A DNA stretch of 64,000 bases. Origin: Arthrobacter ramosus (GTDB taxonomy: Bacteria > Actinomycetota > Actinomycetes > Actinomycetales > Micrococcaceae). A program made the position numbers and the translations under genes. Shown here piece by piece: positions 17,001 through 25,771 of this stretch. Position 1 is the stretch's first letter; each line of letters starts with the position of its first letter. The stretch is from contig NZ_BAAAWN010000001.1 of the NCBI RefSeq assembly GCF_039535095.1, positions 3,100,001-3,164,000 on the forward strand, read 5' to 3'. The notes beneath the pieces were generated by a model. It saw only the letters and a list, made by a program, of their open reading frames with translations. It searched no databases and was not told where the DNA came from.

Positions 17001-17071
17001 TGTATACAGAGTTCGATCATTTTCCCAGTATTGCCCGCAAAAGCTAGGCATGATCGCGGTTTATGTATACA
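17001..17071. promoter_or_regulatory. Paired TGTATACA palindromes upstream of the GntR gene
   Basis: Two identical 8-bp palindromes, TGTATACA, lie at 17001-17008 and 17064-17071, spaced 63 bases apart (about six helical turns). They sit between the response regulator and the GntR regulator that heads the prp operon. Short A/T-rich palindromes of this kind are typical of GntR/FCD operators, so autoregulation and control of prpDBC are probable. Confidence 0.5.
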
Positions 17072-17102
17072 CTGAGGACATCCACCCAGTGAAGGAGGGT
17101 CC

Positions 17103-17744
17103 ATGCGTGCCAGTGACCGGGCTTATGCGTCCCTGCGCGAAGACATCATTGAGTGGCGCCTGGCACCCGGAACGGTCCTCGCGGAAGTGGAACAATCCGA
17201 ACGCCTGGGCGTGTCCCGCACACCTGTCCGGGAGGCGCTGAGCCGGCTCAGCGCGGAAGGGTTGACGACGGCGGCAGGCGGCCGCGGCGTCGTCGTCACC
17301 GACATCTCGCTGGAGGACATCGACGAACTGTTCGAACTGCGCGAGACGCTGGAAGGCAAAGCCGCCGCCCTCGCCGCGGAGCGCGGTGAACGCCCCGTGT
17401 TCGCCCAACTCCACGCCGAGCTCCTCCGGGCCCCGGAGATGATCAGCGACAGCGACCCGGCCCGGCACGACTATTACGCCCTGGTGGGAAGGCTCGACGA
17501 AGCGATCGACGAAGCCATCTCCAATTCCTACCTCGCCCAGGCCATGCGCAGCCTGCGGGTCCACCTGGTGCGGGTCCGCCGCCTCGCGGCCGACGACGCC
17601 GAACGCCTCCACGCCGCCGCCGTCGAGCACGCCGCGATCGCCGAAGCCATCGCGGCAGGCAACCCCCGGCTCGCCGAAGCCGCCACGACCCTTCATCTGC
17701 ACCGCAGTCTTTCCCACGTCAAAGCCACCCACACACCTCACTAA
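17103..17744 (+). CDS. GntR-family (FCD) transcriptional regulator of the prp operon
   Basis: A 213-residue regulator. The N-terminal winged helix is YASLREDIIEWRLAPGTVLA followed by ERLGVSRTPVREALSRL. The C-terminal FCD domain has the metal-binding pattern in DYYALVGRLDEAIDE and HAAAVEHAAIAEAIAAGN. ATG at 17103 follows AAGGAGG. The gene ends nine bases before prpD, so it probably controls propionate catabolism in response to a pathway acid such as 2-methylcitrate. This differs from the PrpR types known in Mycobacterium and Corynebacterium. The ligand is inferred from context only. Confidence 0.88.
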   Translation: MRASDRAYASLREDIIEWRLAPGTVLAEVEQSERLGVSRTPVREALSRLSAEGLTTAAGGRGVVVTDISLEDIDELFELRETLEGKAAALAAERGERPVFAQLHAELLRAPEMISDSDPARHDYYALVGRLDEAIDEAISNSYLAQAMRSLRVHLVRVRRLAADDAERLHAAAVEHAAIAEAIAAGNPRLAEAATTLHLHRSLSHVKATHTPH

Positions 17745-17753
17745 AGGAGCACC

Positions 17754-19274
17754 ATGGTGAAGAACAACCACGTCCGCGTCTACAAGAGCGAAGAGAACCT
17801 TGCCCGTGAGGAGCAGCTGGCTCACAAGATCGCCACGGTCGCCGCCGACCCCGTCGACGTGACTCCCCTCGTCACGGAGATGGTCATCAACCGGATCATC
17901 GACAATGCCTCCGTTGCCATTGCCTCCCTGAACCGTGCCCCGATCATCGCTGCCCGGGCACAGGCCCTGACCCACGCGCCCACCACCAACGGAAAGGGCT
18001 CCTCCGTTTTCGGAATCAGCGACAAGGTCTCCCCCGAGTGGGCCGCCTGGGCCAACGGCGTCGCCGTCCGCGAACTCGACTACCACGACACCTTCCTGGC
18101 CGCCGACTACTCCCACCCGGGCGACAACATCCCGCCGATCCTCGCCGTGGCCCAGCACGTCGGCTCCAGCGGCAAGGACCTGATCCGAGGCATCGCCACC
18201 GGCTACGAAATCCAGGTGAACCTGGTCAAGGCCATCTGCCTGCACAAGCACAAGATCGACCACGTAGCCCACCTCGGCCCCTCCGCCGCCGCCGGCATCG
18301 GCACCCTCCTGGGCCTGGACGTCGAGACGATCTTCCAGTCCGTCGGGCAGGCCCTGCACACCACCACGGCCACGCGGCAGTCCCGCAAGGGCGAAATCTC
18401 CACCTGGAAGGCCCACGCCCCCGCGTTCGCCGGCAAGATGGCCGTCGAGGCCGTGGACCGCTCCATGCGCGGCCAGACCTCCCCCGTGCCGATCTATGAA
18501 GGCGAAGACGGCGTCATCGCCTGGATGCTGGACGGCCCGGACGCCTCCTACGAGGTCCCGCTGCCCGAAGCCGGGGAGCCCAAGCGCGCCATCCTGGACA
18601 CCTACACCAAGGAGCATTCCGCCGAGTACCAGGCCCAGGCCTGGATCGACCTCGCCCGCAAACTCCACGGCGAGCACCCCGAGGCGACGGACCCGGCCAA
18701 CGTGGCCTCCGTCCTGATCAAGACCAGCCACCACACGCACTACGTGATCGGCTCCGGAGCCAACGACCCCCAAAAATACTCGCCCACCGCGTCCCGGGAA
18801 ACCCTGGACCACTCCATCCCGTACATCTTCACCGTCGCGCTGCAGGACGGCTCCTGGCACCACGTCGACTCCTACAGCACCGAACGCGCCGGCCGCCCCG
18901 ACACCGTGGAACTCTGGCACAAGGTCACCACCGTGGAAGACCCCGAATGGACCCGCCGCTACCACTCCCTGGACATCGCGGAGAAGGCCTTCGGCGGCAC
19001 CGTTGTCATCACACTCACGGATGGAACCGTGATCACAGATGAGATCGCCGTGGCCGACGCCCACCCGCTCGGCGCCCGGCCGTTCGCCCGCCAGCAATAC
19101 ATCGACAAGTTCCGCACCCTTGCTACCGGTTTGGTCGAGGAAGCCGAGATCGAACGCTTCCTCGCCGCCGCCGAAGCCCTCCCGGACCTGGGACCGGGCG
19201 AGCTGGACCAGCTGAACATCACCGCCGCCCCCGGGGTCATCGACCTCGCCGCCGCGCCGAAGGGGCTGTTCTAG
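17754..19274 (+). CDS. prpD: 2-methylcitrate dehydratase (MmgE/PrpD family)
   Basis: Dehydrates 2-methylcitrate to 2-methyl-cis-aconitate in the methylcitrate cycle that clears propionyl-CoA. The 506-residue protein has the MmgE/PrpD fold with [20 protein letters not shown], where substrate-binding Asp and His cluster, [20 protein letters not shown] and the [20 protein letters not shown] segment. ATG at 17754 follows AAAGGAG. It is the first enzyme gene of prpDBC and its stop codon touches the prpB start with no gap. Confidence 0.94.
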   Translation: MVKNNHVRVYKSEENLAREEQLAHKIATVAADPVDVTPLVTEMVINRIIDNASVAIASLNRAPIIAARAQALTHAPTTNGKGSSVFGISDKVSPEWAAWANGVAVRELDYHDTFLAADYSHPGDNIPPILAVAQHVGSSGKDLIRGIATGYEIQVNLVKAICLHKHKIDHVAHLGPSAAAGIGTLLGLDVETIFQSVGQALHTTTATRQSRKGEISTWKAHAPAFAGKMAVEAVDRSMRGQTSPVPIYEGEDGVIAWMLDGPDASYEVPLPEAGEPKRAILDTYTKEHSAEYQAQAWIDLARKLHGEHPEATDPANVASVLIKTSHHTHYVIGSGANDPQKYSPTASRETLDHSIPYIFTVALQDGSWHHVDSYSTERAGRPDTVELWHKVTTVEDPEWTRRYHSLDIAEKAFGGTVVITLTDGTVITDEIAVADAHPLGARPFARQQYIDKFRTLATGLVEEAEIERFLAAAEALPDLGPGELDQLNITAAPGVIDLAAAPKGLF

Positions 19275-20183
19275 ATGCTCTATTCCAAGACAACGCCGGA
19301 GCAGAAGCGCCTCGCCCTGCGCGAGATGCTCGCTTCCGGGACCATCGTCCAGTTTCCCGGCGCGTTCAACCCGCTCTCGGCACGCCTGATCGAGGAGAAG
19401 GGCTTCCCCGGCGTCTACATCTCCGGGGCCGTCCTCGCCAACGACCTCGGCCTGCCGGACATCGGGCTCACCACCCTCACCGAGGTCACCACCCGGGCAG
19501 GCCAGATCGCCCGCATGACCGAGCTCCCGTGCCTCGTGGACGCGGACACGGGATTCGGCGAGCCGATGAACGTGGCCCGCACCATCCAGGAACTGGAAAA
19601 CGCCGGACTGGCCGGTTGCCACATCGAGGACCAGTTCAACCCCAAGCGCTGCGGGCACCTGGACGGCAAGAACGTGGTCGACATCGACACCGCCGCCAAA
19701 CGCATCCGTGCCGCGGCCGACGCCCGGCGCGATGCGAACTTCCTCATCATGGCCCGGACCGACATCCGCGCCGTCGAGGGCATCGAAGCCGCGCAGGAAC
19801 GTGCGCGGGCGCTGGTCGAGGCCGGCGCCGACGCGATCTTCCCGGAAGCCATGAAGGATCTGTCCGAGTTCCAAGCCATCCGTGATGCAGTGGATGTGCC
19901 GATCCTGGCCAACATGACCGAGTTCGGCAAGAGCGATCTATTCACCACAGAACAGCTCCAAGGGGTCGGCGTGAACATAGTGATCTACCCGGTCACCCTG
20001 CTCCGCATTGCCATGGGCGCTGCAGAGCGTACGCTGGAAACGATCAAGGCCACAGGAACGCAGGAGGCGCAGGTGGAGAACATGCTCACCCGTGCGCGCC
20101 TCTATGACCTCGTGGACTACGAGGCTTACAACCACTTCGATACGAGCGTTTTCAACTTCCAGATTCCTGGGCTCAGCCGGTAA
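19275..20183 (+). CDS. prpB: 2-methylisocitrate lyase
   Basis: Cleaves 2-methylisocitrate into pyruvate and succinate. The 302-residue protein has the isocitrate lyase/PEP mutase fold: GAVLANDLGLPDIGLTTLTE, metal-binding DADTGFGEP, the catalytic loop NPKRCGH with Cys126, and ARTDIRAVEGIEAA. The ATG immediately follows the prpD stop; its ribosome binding site (GAAGGGG) lies inside the end of prpD. Succinate made here fits with the dicarboxylate uptake genes upstream. Confidence 0.95.
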   Translation: MLYSKTTPEQKRLALREMLASGTIVQFPGAFNPLSARLIEEKGFPGVYISGAVLANDLGLPDIGLTTLTEVTTRAGQIARMTELPCLVDADTGFGEPMNVARTIQELENAGLAGCHIEDQFNPKRCGHLDGKNVVDIDTAAKRIRAAADARRDANFLIMARTDIRAVEGIEAAQERARALVEAGADAIFPEAMKDLSEFQAIRDAVDVPILANMTEFGKSDLFTTEQLQGVGVNIVIYPVTLLRIAMGAAERTLETIKATGTQEAQVENMLTRARLYDLVDYEAYNHFDTSVFNFQIPGLSR

Positions 20184-20253
20184 CTGGATCAACCAAGGGA
20201 TGCAGGCGCTCCGGCTGTTCCGGAGTGCTTGCCGATGAACGAAGGAGTTCAGC

Positions 20254-21405
20254 ATGGCTGCTGAAGAGATCAAGAAGGGCCTGGCCGGCGTCGTGGTTGA
20301 CTACACCGCGATCTCCAAGGTCAATCCGGACACCAACTCGCTGCTGTACCGCGGGTATCCCGTGCAGGAACTCGCCGCCAAGTGCAGCTTCGAAGAAGTC
20401 GCCTTCCTGCTGTGGAACGGCGAGCTGCCCACGCCGGAGGAACTTGCAGAGTTCACGGCCCGCGAGCGCGCGGGCCGCGCCCTTGACCCCGTAGTGAAGC
20501 AGGTCATCGATACGCTGCCGACTACAGCACACCCCATGGATGTCTGCCGGACGGCCGCTTCGGTGCTCGGAGCACGGCACCCGCTGGCCGAGGTTTCCAC
20601 GCCTGAGGCCAACATGACCAAGGCAATTGACCTGTTCGCCGCCATGCCGGCAGTGGTCGCCTACGACCAGCGCCGCCGGCGCGCGGACGGACAGGCCATC
20701 GAACCCGTGGCACCGCGGGACGACCTGGGCTACTCCGCGAATTTCCTGTGGATGACCTTCGGCGAGGATCCGGTGGACGAGGTCGTGAAGGCGTTCAACG
20801 TCTCGATGATCCTTTACGCCGAGCACTCCTTCAACGCGTCCACCTTCACGGCCCGTGTTGTCACCTCGACCCTCTCGGACCTGCACTCCGCGGTCACCGC
20901 GGCGATCGGCGCGCTCAAGGGTCCGCTGCACGGCGGCGCCAACGAGGCCGTCATGCACACCTTCGAGGAAATCGGCATCCGCACCGAGGAATCACTTGAG
21001 GAAGCCGCTGGCCGGGCGAAGACCTGGATGGAACACGCCCTGGCGCAGAAGAAGAAGGTCATGGGATTCGGGCACCGCGTCTACAAGCACGGTGACTCCA
21101 GGGTGCCCACCATGAAGGCCGCACTCGACAAGATGATCGCCCATTACGGCCGGCCCGAGATCCTGGGCCTGTACAACGGTCTTGAACAGGCCATGGACGA
21201 GGCCAAGGCGATCAAGCCCAACCTGGACTACCCCGCCGGACCGACCTACCACCTCATGGGCTTTGACACCCCGACCTTCACCCCGCTGTTCGTGGCCAGC
21301 CGCATCACCGGCTGGACTGCCCACATCATGGAGCAGCTCGGATCAAACTCCCTGATCCGCCCGCTCAGCGAATACAACGGCGTGGACGAACGGCACCTGC
21401 CGTAG
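20254..21405 (+). CDS. prpC: 2-methylcitrate synthase / citrate synthase-like
   Basis: Condenses propionyl-CoA with oxaloacetate. The 383-residue protein is the short type of citrate synthase: LLYRGYPVQELAAKCSFEEV, then the catalytic region EHSFNASTFTARVVTSTLSD, GALKGPLHGGANEAV and MGFGHRVYKHGDSRV with His274. ATG at 20254 follows GAAGGAG. The 70-base gap after prpB contains a small imperfect hairpin. Residual citrate synthase activity is usual for this family, so exclusive use of propionyl-CoA is not proven, but the operon context makes PrpC the best name. Confidence 0.94.
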   Translation: MAAEEIKKGLAGVVVDYTAISKVNPDTNSLLYRGYPVQELAAKCSFEEVAFLLWNGELPTPEELAEFTARERAGRALDPVVKQVIDTLPTTAHPMDVCRTAASVLGARHPLAEVSTPEANMTKAIDLFAAMPAVVAYDQRRRRADGQAIEPVAPRDDLGYSANFLWMTFGEDPVDEVVKAFNVSMILYAEHSFNASTFTARVVTSTLSDLHSAVTAAIGALKGPLHGGANEAVMHTFEEIGIRTEESLEEAAGRAKTWMEHALAQKKKVMGFGHRVYKHGDSRVPTMKAALDKMIAHYGRPEILGLYNGLEQAMDEAKAIKPNLDYPAGPTYHLMGFDTPTFTPLFVASRITGWTAHIMEQLGSNSLIRPLSEYNGVDERHLP

Positions 21406-21412
21406 TTTCACC

Positions 21413-21518
21413 ATGTACGACGGCGGGCCGGTCACTTGGGCCCACGCGAGCAGGGTTCCCTGGCCGAGCTTGCGAGGTCAGGGGGCTCGTGGGGAGTGAC
21501 CGGCCCGACGTCGTACAT
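21413..21518. repeat. 106-bp palindromic intergenic element after prpC
   Basis: Two 24-nt arms, 21413-21436 and 21495-21518, are inverted repeats matching at 23 of 24 positions (first arm begins ATGTACGACGGCGGGCC). The 58-bp interior holds a smaller nested pair (CCCACGCGAGC with GCTCGTGGG). The element fills the gap between two convergent genes. It may work as a two-way terminator, but the long stem and nested structure look more like a dispersed REP/MITE-type repeat. Confidence 0.7.
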
Positions 21519-21522
21519 CAAG

Positions 21523-22446
21523 CTATTGAGTGAGCTGCAGGCTGGTGATCACCCGCTTGAGCTTCTGGTATTCAGGTGTCTGCAAGTACCGCGTGGCTTC
21601 CGCCATGGTGCTGAAAGTGCGGGAGCCGGGGGCCTGGGCATCGCTCGTAGCAAAAGACAAAGTGCCCTTCGGCGCACTCCCTAAGAATGTGTACATCAGG
21701 CAGCTGTCCCGGAGATCACCGCTGAACTTGTCTACCAGGCCGATCTGGTAGCTGATGCCCTTACCTTGGGCCGTCTGGTCCAGCACATGGTAGGAGAACC
21801 GGACCTGCGAATCGGTGACCCACTGCCCCTGCAGTGAAGAGGCAGCTCTGTCGAGCTCCGTTTGCTTGTACGTTCCCGGGCCGCATGCCCCGCCAACGCC
21901 GCCGCCCGTGCCGTAGTAGAACTTCGCCACCATGCTGCCCGCCTCGTCGGTCACCTGGATTCCGGATGCCGGATTGCTTGCGGTGCCGGCTGGAACGTCG
22001 GCGGCCGTCCAGCCCGCCGGGAGATCGAACTGCGCGTGGGCGCTGGCGCTGACGAAGCTCGTCCACGCAGGGCCCGCCGTCGATGGTGTTGATGCTGTTG
22101 GTTCGTCGGTAGCGACCGTTGAAGCCGAGGCCGTGGCCGACGCCGATGGCGATGAAGCAGTCGTCGCAGGGGCCGTCGTAGCTGCGGGTGCCTGCAGCTG
22201 GCTTCCGCTCTGCGCCTGTCCCTGGGACCCCAGGTTGCCGGCAACGAGGAATCCCGCCGCGAGGACGGCTGCGGCAAGAGCCACCAACACGATGATTCTG
22301 AGTCTCCGCATCTTCCTTTTCCGTTCAACGTCCGTTGAGTCCATGCCCAACATGTTTCCGTCGATCTCGGAGCGGTATGAACGCTCCATGGTTTCGTCGT
22401 CCTGCATGGACAGTCCGTGGCCATCGTGGCGCCTAGAATCCACCAT
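21523..22446 (-). CDS. Membrane-anchored extracytoplasmic protein, unknown function
   Basis: A 307-residue protein with a cytoplasmic charged N-terminus (ERKRKMRRLR), one transmembrane segment (IIVLVALAAAVLAAGFLVAG), an Ala/Ser/Thr-rich linker of about 55 residues and a globular outer domain. The last residues, FSTMAEATRYLQTPEYQKLK then RVITSLQLTQ, closely resemble the end of the protein encoded at 23115-24437, so the two are likely paralogues in their outer domain. It is convergent with prpC and transcribed with or after the NUDIX gene. ATG at 22446 is tentative; an internal Met about 14 residues later is possible. No family recognised. Confidence 0.7.
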   Translation of the reverse strand: MVDSRRHDGHGLSMQDDETMERSYRSEIDGNMLGMDSTDVERKRKMRRLRIIVLVALAAAVLAAGFLVAGNLGSQGQAQSGSQLQAPAATTAPATTASSPSASATASASTVATDEPTASTPSTAGPAWTSFVSASAHAQFDLPAGWTAADVPAGTASNPASGIQVTDEAGSMVAKFYYGTGGGVGGACGPGTYKQTELDRAASSLQGQWVTDSQVRFSYHVLDQTAQGKGISYQIGLVDKFSGDLRDSCLMYTFLGSAPKGTLSFATSDAQAPGSRTFSTMAEATRYLQTPEYQKLKRVITSLQLTQ

Positions 22447-22512
22447 TCCCCCTTTGCCGGTAGCGCCCGAACTGGGCGTTCATCGTGTAAGTTTCCGTCA
22501 AGCGTCCTGAGG

Positions 22513-23049
22513 TTACAGCCCCGGCATCCAATTCCGGGCGGACGCACGCGCGGTTGCTCCGTCGTCGGTCCAGTCTGAGTGGAAGACTTCGGCCACGTTC
22601 TCGTTGTCATCGGCGAGTACTACGCGTACATCCATGCGCCGGCCATTCATCATCGCGGGAAGCCAGTGTTCGGCGTCGGCCCACATATGGGCTACCGGCA
22701 GGTCCTCCGCCGGGTACCACTGCGGTGTGATCTCGTCGCTCTCGGAAGGCTCCCCCACCCAGGATTCGGCGAGGAACACGGTGGTAAACATGTTCCATTC
22801 AGGCTTGGCAGGGAACACGAAGTCCACAGTTCCTGCGGCCACCAGGTCCTCCGGGTCAACATCGACGTAGACTTCCTCGCGGACTTCCCGGCAGACCGCT
22901 TCGACGGCGGTCTCACCCTCCTCCACATGGCCGCCGACGCCCACTACCTTGCCCTTGCCGAAGCCGGTGCGCTTGCGTCCAAGGAGGACCTCCCGGCCGG
23001 CATCGACCTCGCGGAGGAGAAAACAGAGGGTCACGTGGGCGGCTGTCAT
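22513..23049 (-). CDS. NUDIX hydrolase (MutT/MTH1-like)
   Basis: A 178-residue NUDIX enzyme. The signature box is GHVEEGETAVEAVCREVREE, with Gly and Glu at the conserved places, preceded by GKRTGFGKGKVVGVG-like sequence (GRKRTGFGKGKVVGVG), which resembles 8-oxo-dGTPases of the human MTH1 type. The N-terminus (VTLCFLLREVDAGREVLLG) is a typical beta strand start. Its role would be cleaning oxidised nucleotides, but other nucleoside diphosphate-X substrates are possible. It sits between the two related anchored proteins without obvious functional link. Confidence 0.88.
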   Translation of the reverse strand: MTAAHVTLCFLLREVDAGREVLLGRKRTGFGKGKVVGVGGHVEEGETAVEAVCREVREEVYVDVDPEDLVAAGTVDFVFPAKPEWNMFTTVFLAESWVGEPSESDEITPQWYPAEDLPVAHMWADAEHWLPAMMNGRRMDVRVVLADDNENVAEVFHSDWTDDGATARASARNWMPGL

Positions 23050-23085
23050 GGCATCAAGCCTACGACTGCCTCGCCCCTGAAGAAC

Positions 23086-23102
23086 GACGCCGGCCCGGCG
23101 TC
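23086..23102 (-). terminator. Small hairpin after the 23115-24437 gene
   Basis: A 7-bp stem (GACGCCG / CGGCGTC) with a 3-nt loop lies 13 bases past the stop codon of the anchored protein gene and before the NUDIX gene. The following minus-strand sequence is only mildly U-rich. Confidence 0.35.
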
Positions 23103-23114
23103 GCGGCTTTGTCG

Positions 23115-24437
23115 CTAGCCCATCTTGGTGATCGTGAGCGAAGTGATGACAGCCTTGAGATCCTTATAGCCCTGTGTCTGGGTGAAGGCCGCGGCTTCTT
23201 CGACTGTGTTGAATTTGTAAAGGCCCCACAACGGTCCGCCCAATGGGCGGCGATCGGCGAAGCTGAAGAACTTCAAGGGGCCGGGTCCTGCCACCGCGAG
23301 ATCGAGGACGCACCCTATCCCCTCCTGTCCGGCAATACGGTTGGTAATTCCTATCCCTGCCTGAACCGGACCCCCGTCATTTGCGGCTGACGTCATTGCG
23401 ACGTAGACGAACCTTGGTGTTCCCTGGGCTGGCGACGCGGGGTCTGTCGGCAACCCAGGCATCGGCTGACTGTCGAGGATCTTGTAAGGCGCCTTGTTGA
23501 GGCAACTGCTCAGGCTCCAGTCGTTGGTTTCCCCCAAGGCGAGCCGTGCCATGGACTTGCCGGTGGAGTCCGTGAGCGCAGTTCCAGGACCGCCCGTCAA
23601 GGATAGGCTGCCTGGGTCACCCAATTGCCACGCGGCGGGATAGGTGAAGCTCACTTTGTAGCCCGTGGACAGGTCCTCGTAAGCCTTGAGACCTTCAGCA
23701 GCGAGGGATCCAGGCTCCGGGGAACCGACCAGAACGGGACGAAGCTCGACCGGGATTCCGTTGGTGACGAACGCCTTGTCCATGAATTGCTCAGCCGTCA
23801 GCCGATCATTGTTGGACGCAGCACCGGCCCAGTTCCCAAGGCTGGTTTGCTGCACGTAGCTCCCGTTGACAAGCCTGGCGATCCAGAACCAGTCTCCCGG
23901 ATTCGGGTTGTCGCTTGGTGCCGGCGCCATGATGCCCATCCATCCGGCTTTGCAGCCCACAAGCCGAAGAACCGGCTTCAGCCGCTCCAATGACGTCATG
24001 GCCCCCGTCAGGTTTTCAATCGTGCATTCACCGTGTCCGACGCCGGCAAGCGACGTGGTCGTCGTCGGGCTTGCCGTCGCGGTCGGGCTCTCCGTCGGGC
24101 TCGCGGTGCCGTCCACCGTTGCTGTAGCCGTCGGTGACGCGCTTGGCGTTGCGGAGGACGTGCCGGCCGGAACCGGGACAGCATTGATCGAACCCAGGTG
24201 CGTCGCCACGAGCACCCCGGTGGTCACCGCGGCCGCGGCCATCGTCAGCAGCCCTGCAATCCTGGCATTCCGCAGCCGACGTGCAGCCGCCATGGACCGA
24301 ACATTCGGCGGCAACTTATCCACGCCGTTGCCCGGAGCAGCCACCACCCGGGCCAAAGCCGCGTCTGCATCCGGCATGGCGCCGGCGCCGCTGCGCAGCG
24401 GATCGGCCTCTTCAATCAGTTCTCGGATCGGATCCAT
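23115..24437 (-). CDS. Membrane-anchored extracytoplasmic protein downstream of an ECF sigma factor
   Basis: A 440-residue protein with a cytoplasmic N-terminal segment of about 57 residues, one transmembrane helix (IAGLLTMAAAAVTTGVLVAT), a Ser/Thr/Pro/Ala linker (SPTATATVDGTASPTESPTA) and an outer domain ending FNTVEEAAAFTQTQGYKDLK then AVITSLTITKMG. That tail matches the end of the 21523-22446 protein. It starts two bases after the sigma factor stop. The topology and position suit an anti-sigma or sensor role, but the cytoplasmic part has no HxxxCxxC zinc motif, so a typical ZAS anti-sigma factor is unlikely. Confidence 0.72.
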   Translation of the reverse strand: MDPIRELIEEADPLRSGAGAMPDADAALARVVAAPGNGVDKLPPNVRSMAAARRLRNARIAGLLTMAAAAVTTGVLVATHLGSINAVPVPAGTSSATPSASPTATATVDGTASPTESPTATASPTTTTSLAGVGHGECTIENLTGAMTSLERLKPVLRLVGCKAGWMGIMAPAPSDNPNPGDWFWIARLVNGSYVQQTSLGNWAGAASNNDRLTAEQFMDKAFVTNGIPVELRPVLVGSPEPGSLAAEGLKAYEDLSTGYKVSFTYPAAWQLGDPGSLSLTGGPGTALTDSTGKSMARLALGETNDWSLSSCLNKAPYKILDSQPMPGLPTDPASPAQGTPRFVYVAMTSAANDGGPVQAGIGITNRIAGQEGIGCVLDLAVAGPGPLKFFSFADRRPLGGPLWGLYKFNTVEEAAAFTQTQGYKDLKAVITSLTITKMG

Positions 24438-24439
24438 CC

Positions 24440-24949
24440 CTATGCCCCCAACTTCTGTGCCACCGCACCGCTACCGGTTGGCAGTAACTTTCGGAAAGCC
24501 TCCCGCGCCCGGTGCAAGCGCACCTTCGCGGCCGACTCCCTGCACTGCAGGACGGCCGCGATTTCCAGGACCGTCAATTGATCCCAATACGCCAACTGAA
24601 GAATGTCCCGGTCTTTCTCCCTTAGGGAATCCAAGACCTCATCCACCAGCGAATATCCGTTACCGGCCACGTCGCCGGTAACCACGGACTCACGGAGGCG
24701 CTCATGCAGGGCTACCTGGCGCCGATGACTCCGATAAGCGTTTCCCAGAAGATTTCTCGCCACCGTGAACAACCAGGCCACATCCACCGACGACGCTTCG
24801 TCCCATTTCTGCCAAGCGACACGAAATACGTCCGCAGCCAATTCTTCAGCCACTTGCGGATCATCCACGCGTCGCCGCACAAAACGGAATATGCGCGGGT
24901 ACGTATCCCTATGCAACGCAACGAACGCCGATTCCCCCTCGGAAAGCAC
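24440..24949 (-). CDS. ECF RNA polymerase sigma factor
   Basis: A 169-residue sigma factor. Region 2 spans FVALHRDTYPRIFRFVRRRV, AEELAADVFRVAWQKWDE and VAWLFTVARNLLGNAYRSHR. Region 4 has LREKDRDILQLAYWDQLTVL followed by EIAAVLQCRESAAKVRLHRA. ATG at 24949 is the first start. The next gene downstream starts two bases after its stop and encodes an anchored outer-domain protein, so the pair may form a signal-responsive unit. Target promoters are unknown; I see no obvious copy of its own promoter that could be named. Confidence 0.92.
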   Translation of the reverse strand: MLSEGESAFVALHRDTYPRIFRFVRRRVDDPQVAEELAADVFRVAWQKWDEASSVDVAWLFTVARNLLGNAYRSHRRQVALHERLRESVVTGDVAGNGYSLVDEVLDSLREKDRDILQLAYWDQLTVLEIAAVLQCRESAAKVRLHRAREAFRKLLPTGSGAVAQKLGA

Positions 24950-25092
24950 AATCCCCCACTCTCAATCCGAAACCCCAAGCCAAAACCCTGGCTAACTGTA
25001 TAGTTTCCGGCACGAGCCCGCAGGTTACAGCGCTGCCACGCCAACCGGACCGGCAGGAACCGGCTGGAGCCACCGATTGCTAGAGTGTCGCC

Positions 25093-25761
25093 ATGAGTCA
25101 AGAGGGGAACGGCCAAGCCTCAGAGGCCTGGCTGCCTGGCTGGCTGGTCCGGCATCCGCTCTACGCCGGGTGGGTATGGACCGGTTTCTGGGCGTTGTTG
25201 ATCATCATCGATGAATTCCTGGACCTGGCCGGCTGGAGCTGGTACCTGCTGGTCGGCATGGCCGCACTGCCGCCCCTTCTGTCCACACTCGCGGTGCTGT
25301 ACGCGACTCCCCGCAGGCATTTGAAACCACAAAACGAATCAGTGCTGGGCCACTTCTTCGTGCGATTCCTTGCACTGGTGACTGCATTCCTCGTGTGGGG
25401 CGTTTCAGTGGTCATGAGCGCCTCGATCTCCACCGCCGTCCAGGTCGCCGTCGGAAATTCCGAGCGCGAAGTCACGTCCTTGGGCTTCAACTTGCTCGTG
25501 GCAGCTGTCCCGCTTGTCATTTCGGTGTTGTGGATGGCTTTCATCGTCCGCTGCGCCTGGTTCCTGCGCCGTTTGCGTGGCTGGAGCCAAAGTCCCGCCA
25601 GCTCGCGGGTGCCGAGGAAATTCCTGCGCTCCCGCCCGAAGCTGAGGCAGGTCGTTGTCGGCTTGGCCCACCCGGGCCTTCTGCTCGTGGCCGGTCTCGG
25701 CATGTCTATTCTGGCGCTGTTCTTGAACGCTGTGGAGCTGACCTTTAGCGTGCTGCGGTAA
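25093..25761 (+). CDS. Small integral membrane protein, unknown function
   Basis: A 222-residue protein with about five transmembrane segments: two near residues 18-70 (VWTGFWALLIIIDEFLDLAG and YLLVGMAALPPLLSTLAVLY), then FLALVTAFLVWGVSVVMSA, LLVAAVPLVISVLWMAFIV and the C-terminal VAGLGMSILALFLNAVEL. Loops are basic on the inside. ATG at 25093 is preceded by a weak site. It is divergent from the ECF sigma operon and convergent with xerD. I recognise no family. Confidence 0.65.
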   Translation: MSQEGNGQASEAWLPGWLVRHPLYAGWVWTGFWALLIIIDEFLDLAGWSWYLLVGMAALPPLLSTLAVLYATPRRHLKPQNESVLGHFFVRFLALVTAFLVWGVSVVMSASISTAVQVAVGNSEREVTSLGFNLLVAAVPLVISVLWMAFIVRCAWFLRRLRGWSQSPASSRVPRKFLRSRPKLRQVVVGLAHPGLLLVAGLGMSILALFLNAVELTFSVLR

Positions 25762-25771
25762 GTGACCGGCG

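Noticed and set aside
17061..19874. A 937-codon open frame opposite prpD and prpB
   Set aside because: It is the antisense shadow of well-recognised prpD, prpB and gntR genes in GC-rich DNA and matches no protein family I know.
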